64,000 nucleotides of DNA, from positions 62,001 to 126,000 of the forward strand of contig DATIWX010000125.1 in NCBI GenBank assembly GCA_035519135.1, given 5' to 3'. The notes beneath the pieces were generated by a model. It did not search any database. It was not told the DNA's origin and saw only the letters and a program-made list of their open reading frames with translations. Origin of the DNA: VBDM01 sp035519135. Its GTDB lineage: Bacteria > Pseudomonadota > Gammaproteobacteria > Burkholderiales > SG8-39. The translations under genes and the position numbers were made by a program. Positions 31,351 to 40,919 of the stretch are shown here, piece by piece. Positions within the stretch are counted from its first letter, which is position 1, and every line of letters starts with the position of its first letter.

Positions 31351-33630
31351 TCAGAATACGTTGCCAAGCGTGAACTGGAAAACCTGCAGCGAGTCTCCGG
31401 GCCTCTCGTTCAGCGGCCTCGCGATGCTGAATTTCAAGGGTCCCACAGGCGAGTTCCAGGCGAAGCTTATGCCCCATGCTGCTCGCATCTGCGACAGCTC
31501 CACCTTCTCGTTCGCCCCGTACACCTGCCCTGCGTCAACGAAGACTCCGAGCCGCATCGAGCGATCGAGCGCGCTCCCGGGTACCGGGAACAGGATCTCG
31601 CTGGTGGCGTTGAGCTTGCGGTTCCCTCCCAGGAAGACCCCGTCCAGGTCGCGCGGTCCCAGCGATGCGGTGCGGTATCCGCGCACGCTGCCGATGCCGC
31701 CCGAGTAGTAGTTCTTGAAGAACGGCAATGGCTTGCTCCCGAAGCCGTCGGCGGTGTCCGCCTCCCCGGTGAGCACGAGCGTGACAAGGCGCGAGGCCGG
31801 GTAGAAATACTGGTGCGAGTAGGTCGCCTTCCAGTACTCGAGATCCCCCGGCGGCAGTCCCAGCTCCAGGTTGGCGCGCTGCAGGTGACCTCGAGTCGGC
31901 CATATCGCGCTGTCCCGCGTATCGCGCACCCAGCCAGACGTATCGATCAGCGTCGAGTATCGGCTGCCGAACTGGTTTTCAAAACCGAGATAGCGCTGCG
32001 GGCTGTTGTCCTCGAGAGCCAGCTTGACATACTCGACCCCGAGACCGAAGAACAGGGTGTCGAATTCGGTGAAAGGCACGCCGAAACGCACCGCCGTTCC
32101 GACCGTGCTCGTTCTGTAGTTTCCGACTCCCAGCGAGGCAGAATTGACGTCGCGGCGGTAGAAGTCGAAGCCGCGGCTGACTCCGTCAACCGTGTAGTAG
32201 GGGTCGGTGAACGAAAACGAGGCAACCTTGTTGACTGTTCCGGACGCGATCTGGAAGCCCAGGGTATTGCCCGTGCCGAAGAAGTTCGCCTGCTGTACCG
32301 AGGCCTGAAGGATCAGGCGGTCCACGCTCGAGAAGCCCACCCCGACCAGGAACGCCCCGGTCGGCTTCTCCTTCACCCGCACGTTGACGTCGACCTGGTC
32401 GGTCGTGCCCTGCACCGCGGGGGTCTCGACCTCGACTTCGCTGAAGTAGCCGGTCTTGTCAATGCGCTGCTTGGAGAGCTGGAGCTTCTGGCTGTCGAAG
32501 AAGCTTCCCTCGAGCTGCCGCATCTCGCGCCGAACCACCTCGTCGCGGGTGCGGGTGTTGCCCGTGACGTTGATCCGCCGGACGTATACGCGCCGCCCGG
32601 GATCGACCAGGAAAGTGAACTTGACCGTGCGCTTCTCCTTGTCGATTTCCGGGGTCGCGTTGACGTTCGCGAAGGCGTAGCCGTCCCTGCCCAGCCGCTC
32701 GGTGATCGCCTTGCTCGAGTCGGTGAGCTTCTCCCGGGAGAAAGTCTCCCCGGGCTTGATCGTAACCAGGGGACGCAGCTCGCTCTCGGGAACGAGCAGG
32801 TCTCCGCCGAACTTCACCTCGGTCACCTGGTACTTCTCGCCCTCCGTGATGTTGACGGTGATGTAGATGTCGCGGCGATCGGGCGTGATGGAGACTTGCG
32901 TCGAATCGATGCTGAATTCCATGTAGCCGCTGTTCAGATAGTACGAGCGCAGCGTTTCGAGATCGCCCTGCAGCTTCTGCCGGGAGTACTGGTCGTTCTT
33001 GGAAAACGCCGTGAACAGGCCGCCAGTCGTGCGCAGCTGCATCACCCCGAGCAAGTCGTCCTCGGAGAACGCCTTGTTGCCTACGATGTTGATCCGCCTG
33101 ATCTTCGCCGCCTCTCCTTCGATGACGTTGAAATTGATCGCGACGCGGTTGCGCTCGAGCGGCGTGACCGTCGTCGTGACCTCCACGCCGTACAGGGCCC
33201 GAGTGAGGTACTGGCGCTTGAGCTCCTGTTCCGCCTGGTCGAGAAGAGCGCGGTCAAAGATGCGGCCTTCTTGGAATCCGACGTCCCGCAATCCCTGCTT
33301 GACCTTGTCCTTCTCGAACTCCTTCATCCCGGCGAAGTCGATGGACGCGATGGCCGGCCGCTCCTCGAGATTGACGATCAGCACGTTGCCCTGCACCTCG
33401 AGGCGGACGTCCCGGAAGAAGCCCGTGCCGAACAGGGCGCGGATCGCCGCCGACGCCTTTTCGTCGGTCATCCTGTCGCCGACTTTGATCGGCAGATAGC
33501 TGAATACCGTTCCGGGCTCGATACGCTGGATCCCTTCGACGCGGATATCCTTCACCACGAAGGGTTCGAACGCCCACGCCGACTCGGCGAGCAAGAGCAG
33601 GAAGATCGCCGCCCGCAACGCGTTTTTCAC
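31351..33630 (-). CDS. bamA: Outer membrane protein assembly factor BamA
   Basis: Core of the BAM complex. The 759-residue protein has a signal peptide (LRAAIFLLLLAESAWA), five POTRA domains starting at FVVKDIRVEGIQRIEPGTVF and including NRVAINFNVIEGE and ITVNITEGEKYQV, and a C-terminal beta-barrel with GSVRGY in the lid-locking VRGYRT loop and final strand QFTLGNVF. The C-terminal Phe matches the outer-membrane barrel signal. It lies 10 bp after rseP. Confidence 0.97.
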   Translation of the reverse strand: MKNALRAAIFLLLLAESAWAFEPFVVKDIRVEGIQRIEPGTVFSYLPIKVGDRMTDEKASAAIRALFGTGFFRDVRLEVQGNVLIVNLEERPAIASIDFAGMKEFEKDKVKQGLRDVGFQEGRIFDRALLDQAEQELKRQYLTRALYGVEVTTTVTPLERNRVAINFNVIEGEAAKIRRINIVGNKAFSEDDLLGVMQLRTTGGLFTAFSKNDQYSRQKLQGDLETLRSYYLNSGYMEFSIDSTQVSITPDRRDIYITVNITEGEKYQVTEVKFGGDLLVPESELRPLVTIKPGETFSREKLTDSSKAITERLGRDGYAFANVNATPEIDKEKRTVKFTFLVDPGRRVYVRRINVTGNTRTRDEVVRREMRQLEGSFFDSQKLQLSKQRIDKTGYFSEVEVETPAVQGTTDQVDVNVRVKEKPTGAFLVGVGFSSVDRLILQASVQQANFFGTGNTLGFQIASGTVNKVASFSFTDPYYTVDGVSRGFDFYRRDVNSASLGVGNYRTSTVGTAVRFGVPFTEFDTLFFGLGVEYVKLALEDNSPQRYLGFENQFGSRYSTLIDTSGWVRDTRDSAIWPTRGHLQRANLELGLPPGDLEYWKATYSHQYFYPASRLVTLVLTGEADTADGFGSKPLPFFKNYYSGGIGSVRGYRTASLGPRDLDGVFLGGNRKLNATSEILFPVPGSALDRSMRLGVFVDAGQVYGANEKVELSQMRAAWGISFAWNSPVGPLKFSIARPLNERPGDSLQVFQFTLGNVF

Positions 33631-33640
33631 CTAGGAAGGA

Positions 33641-35005
33641 TTACCCCGTCAACAGACGGTTGAAGTCGTTATAGATCGCGAACGCCATCAGAAACAGAAG
33701 CACCGTGAGTCCCACGCGTTGCCCCAGTTCCATCACGCGCTCGGAAACCGGGCTGCCCTTGAAAATCTCGACGACATAATACAATAAGTGTCCGCCGTCC
33801 AATAACGGTATCGGCAGCAGATTGAGCACGCCCAGGCTGATGCTGATCAGCGCGAGAAAGGCGATGTAAGCGCCGATTCCGAGCTGCGCGGACTGGCCTG
33901 CGTAATCGGCGATCGTGACCGGGCCGCTCAGATTTCTCCACGACACCTGGCCGATCACCATCTTGCCGAGCATCTTCAGGCTGAATGCCGAGGTCTCCCA
34001 GGTTCGCTCCAGCGCCATGCCGAATGCGGCGACCGGGCCGTAGCGAACGAGCGTCACGAGGTTCTTCATCGATTCGGGGTCGATCTTCGGAGCGGCACCG
34101 ATGCGGCCGATGTTCCGTCCGTTCTCCTGGAACGTTTCAGGCCGCAAGCCGAGTTCGATCTTTTCCCCTCTGCGCTCGACGACGAACCGGACGAGCTCGG
34201 CGGGCCGGCTCCTGACGACCCTCACGACATCGGCCCAAACGCCGATCTCCTCGCCGTCGATGGTGAGAATGCGATCACCCACGCGCATGCCTCCCCGGTC
34301 GGCGATGCCTCCGCTCACCAGGTTGCCGACCACGGGCGCCACGTCGGGGCGGTCGAGCCTGAGTCCCAGACGGGCGAGCGGATCGCTTTCGAAGCCCTCC
34401 AGGTCGAACGCGGACAGATCCAGCGTGCGCCATGCGAGCCGCTGCCCGGAGTCCACCACTTCGAGCCGCGCCGACTGCTTCTCGACAGCGAGCTGCAGCA
34501 GCCGCCAGCGAACCTGCTGCCAGCTGGCCATCGCTTCGCCGTTTATCTTCAGTATGATTTCGCCTCTGACAAGCCCGGCCGCCTCCGCGGCAGATCCGGG
34601 CTCAGGAGCTCCGGCGATGGGCTTGGCTTCCTGCACGCCCCCCACGAAAAGGACCCAATAGAATGCGATTGCGAGGAGGAAATTCGCCACCGGCCCGGCG
34701 GCGACGATGGCGATGCGCCGCCACACGCCCTGGCGGTTGAATGCCCGGTGCGCCTCCTCCGCCGCGACCGGTCCTTCGTGCTCGTCGAGCATCTTCACGT
34801 AGCCGCCGAGCGGCAGCGCGGCGATCACCCATTCCGTTTGGTCTGGGCCGCGCCGGAACCTCCACAGGGCTCTGCCGAATCCGATCGAGAAGCGCAGCAC
34901 CTTGACGCCGAACAAGCGCGCGACAAGGTAGTGGCCGAGCTCATGGAATACGATGAGCACGCCCAGCGCGACGACGAAAGCTGCGATGGTGACGGCGATG
35001 TTCAT
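33641..35005 (-). CDS. rseP: Site-2 intramembrane protease RseP
   Basis: Cuts anti-sigma factors and leftover signal peptides within the membrane. The 454-residue protein has the zinc motif HELGH at 21-25 in the first membrane segment. Two PDZ domains follow (LVRGEIILKINGEAMASWQQV and GGMRVGDRILTIDGEEIG), and the third zinc ligand is in PIPLLDGGHLLYY. Four membrane segments are visible. It overlaps dxr by 4 bp and precedes bamA, linking envelope stress signalling to barrel assembly. Confidence 0.96.
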   Translation of the reverse strand: MNIAVTIAAFVVALGVLIVFHELGHYLVARLFGVKVLRFSIGFGRALWRFRRGPDQTEWVIAALPLGGYVKMLDEHEGPVAAEEAHRAFNRQGVWRRIAIVAAGPVANFLLAIAFYWVLFVGGVQEAKPIAGAPEPGSAAEAAGLVRGEIILKINGEAMASWQQVRWRLLQLAVEKQSARLEVVDSGQRLAWRTLDLSAFDLEGFESDPLARLGLRLDRPDVAPVVGNLVSGGIADRGGMRVGDRILTIDGEEIGVWADVVRVVRSRPAELVRFVVERRGEKIELGLRPETFQENGRNIGRIGAAPKIDPESMKNLVTLVRYGPVAAFGMALERTWETSAFSLKMLGKMVIGQVSWRNLSGPVTIADYAGQSAQLGIGAYIAFLALISISLGVLNLLPIPLLDGGHLLYYVVEIFKGSPVSERVMELGQRVGLTVLLFLMAFAIYNDFNRLLTG

Positions 35006-36201
35006 GCGGCGTTGGAATCGAACCGGGCGACGAGCTGGCTTGCCTTGGTGCGCGCCGCCGCATCCGCGGCGAGCATCTCCTCCAGTGTGCGCGCCGGCCC
35101 CGCACCGGAGGCATTCAGCGTGTCCTCGATCACCGTGGTGATCTGGAGGAACGGCAGTCTTCCTTCGAGGAACGCGGCGACTGCGACCTCGTTGGCGGCG
35201 TTGAGCGTGGCCGGCGCGGCCCCCCCGCTCTTGAGAGCTGAATAGGCGAGGCCGAGTGCGGGGAACCGCTCGAAATCCGGGCGCTCGAAGCCTAGCGAGC
35301 CGATGCGGAACAGATCGAGCGAGGGCACTCCCGCATCGATGCGTTCAGGATAGGCAAGCGCCTGGGCGATCGGCGTGCGCATGTCCGGGTGCCCCAATTG
35401 CGCGATCACCGAGCCGTCCGCGTACTCGACCATCGAGTGCACCACGCTTTGCGGATGCACGACAACCTGGATTTGCTCGGGCTTGGCGCCGAAAAGCCAG
35501 TGGGCCTCGATGATTTCCAGCCCCTTGTTCATCATGGTTGCCGAATCCACGGAGATCTTGCGTCCCATCACCCAGTTCGGGTGGGCGCACGCCTCCTCGG
35601 GCGTCACGCGGTGCAGCTCCTTGCGTGCCCGGGCGCGGAACGGGCCGCCAGAGCCGGTAAGGAGAATCCGGCGGATGCCCTTTGCCGCCAGTTCACCCCC
35701 CGCGAACGCCGGCAGGCACTGGAAGATCGCGTTGTGCTCGCTGTCGATCGGCAGGAGCGTCGCACCGTTCGCGCGCACGGTTTCCATGAACACCGGACCC
35801 GCCACCACCAGCGCCTCCTTGTTCGCCAGGAGCAGCTTCTTGCCCGCTCTCGCCGCCGCCAGGGTGGCGCGCAGCCCGGCCGCTCCGACGATCGCCGCCA
35901 TGACACAGTCCGCATCGTGCAGGGAGGCGATTTCCACCAGACCCTCCTCCCCTGCGAGAACCTTGCAGCCTACTCCGGCGCTCGCCAAACGCTCGCGCAG
36001 ACGCGACCACTGGGAGACGTCCGCGACACAGGCGTAGTCTGGGCGGTGACGCCGGCACAATTCGGCCAACTCGTCGACCTGACGGTGCGCGGTCAATGCC
36101 ACCACGCGAAAGCGGGTTGGATGCCGGGCGATCACGTCCAGCGTACTCGCCCCGATCGACCCGGTCGCACCGAGTATGGCGATGTTCTGCATCTTGCTCA
36201 T
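35002..36201 (-). CDS. dxr: 1-deoxy-D-xylulose 5-phosphate reductoisomerase
   Basis: Second step of the MEP isoprenoid pathway, NADPH-dependent. The 399-residue protein has the dinucleotide-binding ILGATGSIGASTLDV, LLANKEALV, PIDSEHNAIFQ with metal and substrate residues, and KISVDSATMMNKGLEIIEAHWLF. The ATG at 36201 (MSKMQNIAILG) overlaps the cdsA stop by 4 bp; MQNIAILG three codons later is an alternative. It supplies precursors for the nearby UppS. Confidence 0.97.
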   Translation of the reverse strand: MSKMQNIAILGATGSIGASTLDVIARHPTRFRVVALTAHRQVDELAELCRRHRPDYACVADVSQWSRLRERLASAGVGCKVLAGEEGLVEIASLHDADCVMAAIVGAAGLRATLAAARAGKKLLLANKEALVVAGPVFMETVRANGATLLPIDSEHNAIFQCLPAFAGGELAAKGIRRILLTGSGGPFRARARKELHRVTPEEACAHPNWVMGRKISVDSATMMNKGLEIIEAHWLFGAKPEQIQVVVHPQSVVHSMVEYADGSVIAQLGHPDMRTPIAQALAYPERIDAGVPSLDLFRIGSLGFERPDFERFPALGLAYSALKSGGAAPATLNAANEVAVAAFLEGRLPFLQITTVIEDTLNASGAGPARTLEEMLAADAAARTKASQLVARFDSNAA

Positions 36202-37010
36202 CTGATGAAAGCCAGTACCGCGAGCGGCAGCATCGCCACGGGCGCGTCGATGCGATCCAGAAGACCGCCATGCCCGGGAAGGAGCGTGCCGCTGTCCTTC
36301 ACTCCCGCCTGGCGTTTTATCAGAGATTCGAACAGATCGCCAATGATTCCTACCACGGCCAAGGCCAGGAGGATCACGAGCAGTCCCGCCGGCGCCACGC
36401 CTGCCCATCGGGTATCGGGCGCGCCCAGCCAGGCCCATGCGAGACCGTATAGCCCGACTGCGCCCAGGGCCCCGGCGACCCCTTCCCAGGTTTTCCCCGG
36501 ACTGATGGAGGGAGCGAGCTTGCGCCTGCCGAATCGCCGGCCGACGAAGTAGGCGGCCGAATCCGAAATCCACACCGTACCCAGGACGGCGAGCAGCAGG
36601 ACCGGGTGATTCTCGCGCAGATCGACCAGCGCAGCGCAAGCCGGCAGCAGTACGAGTCCGCCGACCGCGAGCAGCGCGGCCCGGCTGTGACCGTGGTGGC
36701 TACGCCACATCCACAGCGGCGCAACGAAGATCCAGAAAGAAGCGGAGGCGCCGTAGACCCAAACCGGTCCGTACAGACCGTTCGCCCCGAGGCCCTGAAA
36801 ATACAGCGGCGACATGAAGAGGAGAAACAGGAGGGCGGTGTAGATCGAACGGCCGACGGGTCCGAGCGCGGCCAGGTTCGCCCACTCCCGGGCCGCGATC
36901 CCGAGCAACACCGCGCAAAACACGATCCAGCCCAACCGCGGAAGAAAAAATAGCGCAGAACCGAACACGGCGAGCAGAACGGCAGCGGTCAGCACGCGCG
37001 TCTTGAGCAT
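36198..37010 (-). CDS. cdsA: Phosphatidate cytidylyltransferase
   Basis: Makes CDP-diacylglycerol from phosphatidate and CTP. The 270-residue integral membrane protein has about seven to eight hydrophobic helices and the C-terminal family signature GDLFESLIKRQAGVKDSG continuing to LPGHGGLLDRID. It lies between uppS and dxr, overlapping dxr by 4 bp. Confidence 0.96.
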   Translation of the reverse strand: MLKTRVLTAAVLLAVFGSALFFLPRLGWIVFCAVLLGIAAREWANLAALGPVGRSIYTALLFLLFMSPLYFQGLGANGLYGPVWVYGASASFWIFVAPLWMWRSHHGHSRAALLAVGGLVLLPACAALVDLRENHPVLLLAVLGTVWISDSAAYFVGRRFGRRKLAPSISPGKTWEGVAGALGAVGLYGLAWAWLGAPDTRWAGVAPAGLLVILLALAVVGIIGDLFESLIKRQAGVKDSGTLLPGHGGLLDRIDAPVAMLPLAVLAFIR

Positions 37011-37047
37011 GGAAGCCCGCGCGATCCTGCCCGTCAGGCAGGGAGCG

Positions 37048-37833
37048 CTACGCGATCCTCCGGCGGCCGCCGCTTTCCCGCTTGGACTTCTCCAGCTGTT
37101 CGCTGGTGCGCCCGAAGCGGCGCTCGCGCTGCTGGTACCAGGCGATCGCCGCGTCGAGCTGCTCGGCGTCGAAATCCGGCCACAGCGTGGGCGTGAAATA
37201 CAGCTCGGTGTACGCGAGCTGCCAGAGCAGGAAATTGCTGATGCGTTGCTCCCCTCCGGTGCGGATGAACAGATCGGGCTCGGGCGCGTAGTTGAGCGCG
37301 AGATGTGGTGCGAGCTGCTCCTCCGTGTAGCCCTCGGCGGGAATCGGCTGGGTCCGCACCAGTTTTCCGAGAGCCTGCATCAGGTCCCAGCGACCGCCGT
37401 AGTTGGCGGCAATGGTGAGGGTGAGCCCCGTGTTGCGCGCGGTCAATTCCTCGGCGCGCCGCGCGAGCTCTACAACGCGGGCACCGAACGGGGCAATATC
37501 GCCGATCACCTTGAGGCGCACCCGGTTCCGGTGCAGGCGCTCGGCCTCCTGCTCGAGCGCCACCATGAACAGCTGGCGCAGGGTCGATACCTCTTCCGCA
37601 GGGCGGCGCCAATTCTCCGAGCTGAAGGCAAACAGGGTGAGGTATCCGATGCCGCGTTCGGCGCAGCACTGGGTGATCCGGCGCACCGTCTCCACGCCCT
37701 GCTTGTGGCCCGCGACACGGGGCAGGTATTTCTTCTTCGCCCAGCGTCCGTTGCCGTCCATGATCAGGGCGATATGCCTGGGCATGCTGTCGGGCGACGG
37801 AATCTCGCGAGTGGAACTGCTGAAGGATGTCAT
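37048..37833 (-). CDS. uppS: Undecaprenyl diphosphate synthase
   Basis: Builds the C55 lipid carrier for peptidoglycan and other envelope glycans. The 261-residue cis-prenyltransferase has HIALIMDGNGRWAKKK (catalytic Asp), LTLFAFSSENWRRP, TIAANYGGRWD and PDLFIRTGGEQRISNFLLWQLAY. The start is taken at the ATG of MTSFSSS with GGAG upstream; a TTG overlapping the frr stop nine codons earlier is also possible. Located 23 bp downstream of frr. Confidence 0.95.
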   Translation of the reverse strand: MTSFSSSTREIPSPDSMPRHIALIMDGNGRWAKKKYLPRVAGHKQGVETVRRITQCCAERGIGYLTLFAFSSENWRRPAEEVSTLRQLFMVALEQEAERLHRNRVRLKVIGDIAPFGARVVELARRAEELTARNTGLTLTIAANYGGRWDLMQALGKLVRTQPIPAEGYTEEQLAPHLALNYAPEPDLFIRTGGEQRISNFLLWQLAYTELYFTPTLWPDFDAEQLDAAIAWYQQRERRFGRTSEQLEKSKRESGGRRRIA

Positions 37834-37856
37834 ATCCGGGGCGTGTCTCCGTGGAA

Positions 37857-38420
37857 TCAAACGGCGGTCAGTTCTGCTTCTTTGGCGGCGATCATCTTGT
37901 CGATATCGGCGATATGCCTGTCGGTGAGCTTCTGGATCTCGTCCTGGGCGCGTCGCTCCTCGTCTTCCGAGACGGCCTTTTTCTTCAGCAGCTCCTTGAG
38001 CGCGTGGTTGGCGTCACGGCGCAGGTTGCGCACGGCGACCTTGGCGTTCTCGCCTTCATGCTTGATCACCTTGACCAAATCGCGCCGTCGCTCCTCGGTC
38101 AGGGACGGCATCGGTACCCGTACCATGTCTCCCTGGGAAGCAGGATTCAGACCAAGATCGGACTCCCGGATCGCCTTTTCGATCGCGCCGAGCATCTTCT
38201 TCTCCCAGGGGGATACGCCCAGAGTGCGGGAGTCGAGCATGCTCACGTTGGCCACCTTGGGGATAGGCGTCTGGGAGCCGTAGTAGTCCACCGTAATGTG
38301 GTCGAGCAGCCCCGTATGCGCGCGGCCGGTACGGACCTTCCCCAGGTCGGCCTTCAGCGCCTCGAGCGATTTGTGCATTCTCTGCTCTGCGTTCTTCCTC
38401 ACGTCGGCCACGGTACTCAT
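37857..38420 (-). CDS. frr: Ribosome recycling factor
   Basis: Splits post-termination ribosomes with EF-G. The 187-residue, mostly helical protein has the family blocks LKADLGKVRTGRAHTGLLDHI, YYGSQTPIPKVANV, PWEKKMLGAIEKAI and SLTEERRRDLVKV. It sits in the conserved order pyrH-frr-uppS-cdsA-dxr, 24 bp after pyrH. Confidence 0.97.
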   Translation of the reverse strand: MSTVADVRKNAEQRMHKSLEALKADLGKVRTGRAHTGLLDHITVDYYGSQTPIPKVANVSMLDSRTLGVSPWEKKMLGAIEKAIRESDLGLNPASQGDMVRVPMPSLTEERRRDLVKVIKHEGENAKVAVRNLRRDANHALKELLKKKAVSEDEERRAQDEIQKLTDRHIADIDKMIAAKEAELTAV

Positions 38421-38444
38421 GCGCTCTCCCCTGATCGCGGCGAT

Positions 38445-39170
38445 TCAGGCGTTGACATAGACCAGCGTGCCTTCGGACTCGCCGGTGACGACCCGCTTCA
38501 TGGCTCCGGCTTTCAGGATGCTGAATACGGTGATTGGCAGCTTCTGGTCGCGGCACAAGGCGAACGCGGTAGCGTCCATCACCTTGAGGTTCTTGCCGAT
38601 GGCTTCGTCGAAGCTCAACTTGTCGTAGCGCTTCGCGTCCGGACGCAGCTTCGGGTCGGCCGTGTAGACGCCGTCTACCTTGGTAGCCTTCAGCACCATC
38701 TCGGCGCCGATCTCCGTTCCGCGCAGCGCGGCGGCAGTATCGGTGGTGAAGAAAGGATTACCCGTGCCTGCGGCAAAGATCACGATCTTGCCCTCTTCCA
38801 GATAGCGGATCGCCTTGTTGCGGATGTAGGGCTCGACGACCTGCTCTATGTTGAGCGCCGATTGCACACGCGCATTCAATCCCGCGTTGCGCATCGCGTC
38901 CTGCAGGGCGAGCGCGTTCATTATGGTGGCGAGCATGCCCATGTAGTCGGCCGTCGCGCGGTCCATTCCGGTCGCGCCTGGCGCGACGCCGCGAAAGATG
39001 TTGCCGCCGCCGATGACCACGGCGATCTCGAGGCCCAGCGCTGCCACCTGCGCGATCTCGCCGACAATGCGCTCGATGGTCGCACGGTTGATACCGTAGG
39101 CGTCCTCGCCCATCAGGGCTTCGCCACTGAGCTTCAGCAGTATCCGCTTGTATTTCGCGGTGGCGGCCAT
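38445..39170 (-). CDS. pyrH: UMP kinase
   Basis: Bacterial hexameric UMP kinase of the amino-acid kinase family. The 241-residue protein starts AATAKYKRILLKLSGEAL, then shows VIGGGNIFRG, GMLATIMNALAL, FAAGTGNPFFTTDTAAALR and KATKVDGVYTADP. The ATG at 39168-39170 lies one base from the tsf stop; a longer in-frame start (MKTSPKK) inside tsf is less likely. Confidence 0.96.
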   Translation of the reverse strand: MAATAKYKRILLKLSGEALMGEDAYGINRATIERIVGEIAQVAALGLEIAVVIGGGNIFRGVAPGATGMDRATADYMGMLATIMNALALQDAMRNAGLNARVQSALNIEQVVEPYIRNKAIRYLEEGKIVIFAAGTGNPFFTTDTAAALRGTEIGAEMVLKATKVDGVYTADPKLRPDAKRYDKLSFDEAIGKNLKVMDATAFALCRDQKLPITVFSILKAGAMKRVVTGESEGTLVYVNA

Positions 39171-39171
39171 C

Positions 39172-40083
39172 TCAGGCTGCTTTTTCGGACTTGTCTTCAT
39201 CCTTCTTCGCTTTGCTCACCTGTTCCATGACCTCGGCGGCGAAATCGCCCGACTTCTTCTCGATGCCCTCGCCGACCACGTACAGCACGAAGCGCGAGAC
39301 CGACGCCTTGTTTGCCTTCAACAGGGCCTCCACCGTCTGCTTGTCGCTCTTCACAAATGGCTGACCGAGCAGCGTGATTTCCTTGAGAAACTTCTGCACA
39401 CTGCCCTCGACCATCTTCGCGACGATGTCCGCGGGCTTACCCGATTCGGCGGCCTTCGCCGCTGCGATGCCGCGCTCCTTCTCCACCATATCCGCCGGGA
39501 CATCGTCTTTCGACAGACCCTTCGGCTTGGAGGCGGCGATGTGCATGGCAAGGTCGCGACCGAGCTGCTCGTCGCCGCCCAAAACGTCGACGAGCACGCC
39601 GATCTTCCGGTTGTGGACGTAGTGCGACAGCCTCCCCTTGGCTTCGATCCTCGCGAACCGCCGGATCGACAGGTTCTCGCCGATCTTGCCCACGAGCGCC
39701 GCGCGAGCCTGCTCCACCGTCGGCCCGCCCAGGGTAAGCGCCGATAGCGCGCCGACGTCGGCTGGCTTCTTGGCCATCACCAGCTCGGCAAGCGAGTCTG
39801 CGAACTTCAGGAAGTCATCGTTCTTCGCGACGAAATCGGTCTCGCAGTTCACTTCCACGATGGCGCCCGTTCGAGCATCCCCGGTGATGTGAATCGCGAC
39901 AACGCCTTCCGCGGCAGTGCGCGAAGCTGCCTTTGACGCCTTGTTTCCCAGACGGATGCGCAGGAGTTCCTCGGCTTTGCCCAGGTCTCCATTCGCCTCG
40001 ACCAGCGCCTTCTTGCACTCCATCATCGGCGCGTCGGTTCTCTCGCGCAGCTCCTTTACCGCATTCGCGGTGATCTCAGCCAT
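39172..40083 (-). CDS. tsf: Elongation factor Ts
   Basis: Nucleotide exchange factor for EF-Tu. The 303-residue protein has the N-terminal EF-Tu-contacting block VKELRERTDAPMMECKKALVEANGD, then the TDFVAKND exchange motif around 80-87, and the core and dimerisation domains. It is separated from rpsB by 83 bp that hold a strong hairpin, so its expression is probably set partly by read-through from rpsB. Confidence 0.97.
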   Translation of the reverse strand: MAEITANAVKELRERTDAPMMECKKALVEANGDLGKAEELLRIRLGNKASKAASRTAAEGVVAIHITGDARTGAIVEVNCETDFVAKNDDFLKFADSLAELVMAKKPADVGALSALTLGGPTVEQARAALVGKIGENLSIRRFARIEAKGRLSHYVHNRKIGVLVDVLGGDEQLGRDLAMHIAASKPKGLSKDDVPADMVEKERGIAAAKAAESGKPADIVAKMVEGSVQKFLKEITLLGQPFVKSDKQTVEALLKANKASVSRFVLYVVGEGIEKKSGDFAAEVMEQVSKAKKDEDKSEKAA

Positions 40084-40120
40084 TCCCTACCGCCCGTGTC
40101 TCTTGAACTTGAAAGGTTTA

Positions 40121-40150
40121 AAAAAAAGGGGCTGCCAAGCCCCTTTTTTT
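40121..40150. terminator. Intrinsic terminator/attenuator between rpsB and tsf
   Basis: A perfect inverted repeat: seven A, then GGGGCT, a four-base loop, AGCCCC and seven T. The GC stem (40128-40133 with 40138-40143) is flanked by A and T runs, so it can work on either strand. On the rpsB transcript it lies 17 bp after the rpsB stop and would end or attenuate transcription before tsf. Confidence 0.85.
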
Positions 40151-40166
40151 CGCTCAGCAGCGCCGC

Positions 40167-40919
40167 TCATTCCTCTTTCCCGCCGCGCTCGTCGACTTCA
40201 ACGAATTCGTCGGCGGCCGCACCGATGATCTCCTGCACCACCTGGCTGCGCCCCTCGAGGATGGCATCGGCGATGCCGCGTGCGTATAGGCGGATCGCGC
40301 GACTGGAATCGTCGTTACCCGGAATCACGTACGCGATGCCGTCCGGGGAGTGATTGGTGTCGACCACTCCGATGACGGGGATGCCGAGCTTCTTCGCCTC
40401 GGCGACCGCGCCCTTCTGGTAGCCGACGTCGATGACGAACAAGGCGTCGGGCCGGTTGTCCAGCCCCTTGATCCCGCCCAGGCTGCGCTGCAGCTTCGCC
40501 AGCTCGCGCTGGAAATGCAGGCCTTCCTTCTTCGGCATCTTCTCGACGCTGCCGTCCTCGATCGCCGCTTCCATGTCCTTCAGCCGCTTGATCGACTGCC
40601 GCACGGTCTTGAAATTGGTGAGCATTCCGCCGAGCCACCGGTGATCGACGTAGGGGGCGGAGCACCGCTCCGCTTCCTCGCGGATGATCTCGCGCGCCTG
40701 GCGCTTGGTTCCGACGAACAGGATGGTGCCCTTGTTCGACGAGAGCTGGCGCACGAATTTCATCGCCTCGAGATACATCAGCATCGTTTTCTCGAGATTG
40801 ATGATGTGGATCTTGTTGCGATGGCCGAAGATGAAAGGCGCCATCTTCGGGTTCCAGTAGCGGGTCTGGTGTCCGAAATGCACGCCCGCTTCGAGCATTT
40901 GGCGCATCGTGGTCGACAT
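40167..40919 (-). CDS. rpsB: 30S ribosomal protein S2
   Basis: Small-subunit protein needed to bring S1 to the ribosome. The 250-residue protein has VHFGHQTRYWNPKM, ILFVGTKRQAREI, DHRWLGGMLTNFKTVRQSI and IDVGYQKGAVAEAKKLGIPVIGVVDTN. It heads the long minus-strand cluster. The untranslated leader can form a pseudoknot over the ribosome-binding site, pointing to feedback control by S2. Confidence 0.98.
   Translation of the reverse strand: MSTTMRQMLEAGVHFGHQTRYWNPKMAPFIFGHRNKIHIINLEKTMLMYLEAMKFVRQLSSNKGTILFVGTKRQAREIIREEAERCSAPYVDHRWLGGMLTNFKTVRQSIKRLKDMEAAIEDGSVEKMPKKEGLHFQRELAKLQRSLGGIKGLDNRPDALFVIDVGYQKGAVAEAKKLGIPVIGVVDTNHSPDGIAYVIPGNDDSSRAIRLYARGIADAILEGRSQVVQEIIGAAADEFVEVDERGGKEE

Noticed and set aside
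30928..33663. A 911-codon open frame on the plus strand opposite bamA and skp
   Set aside because: Antisense shadow of GC-rich coding DNA; Arg/Val/Leu-rich with no domain, and bamA on the other strand is unmistakable.
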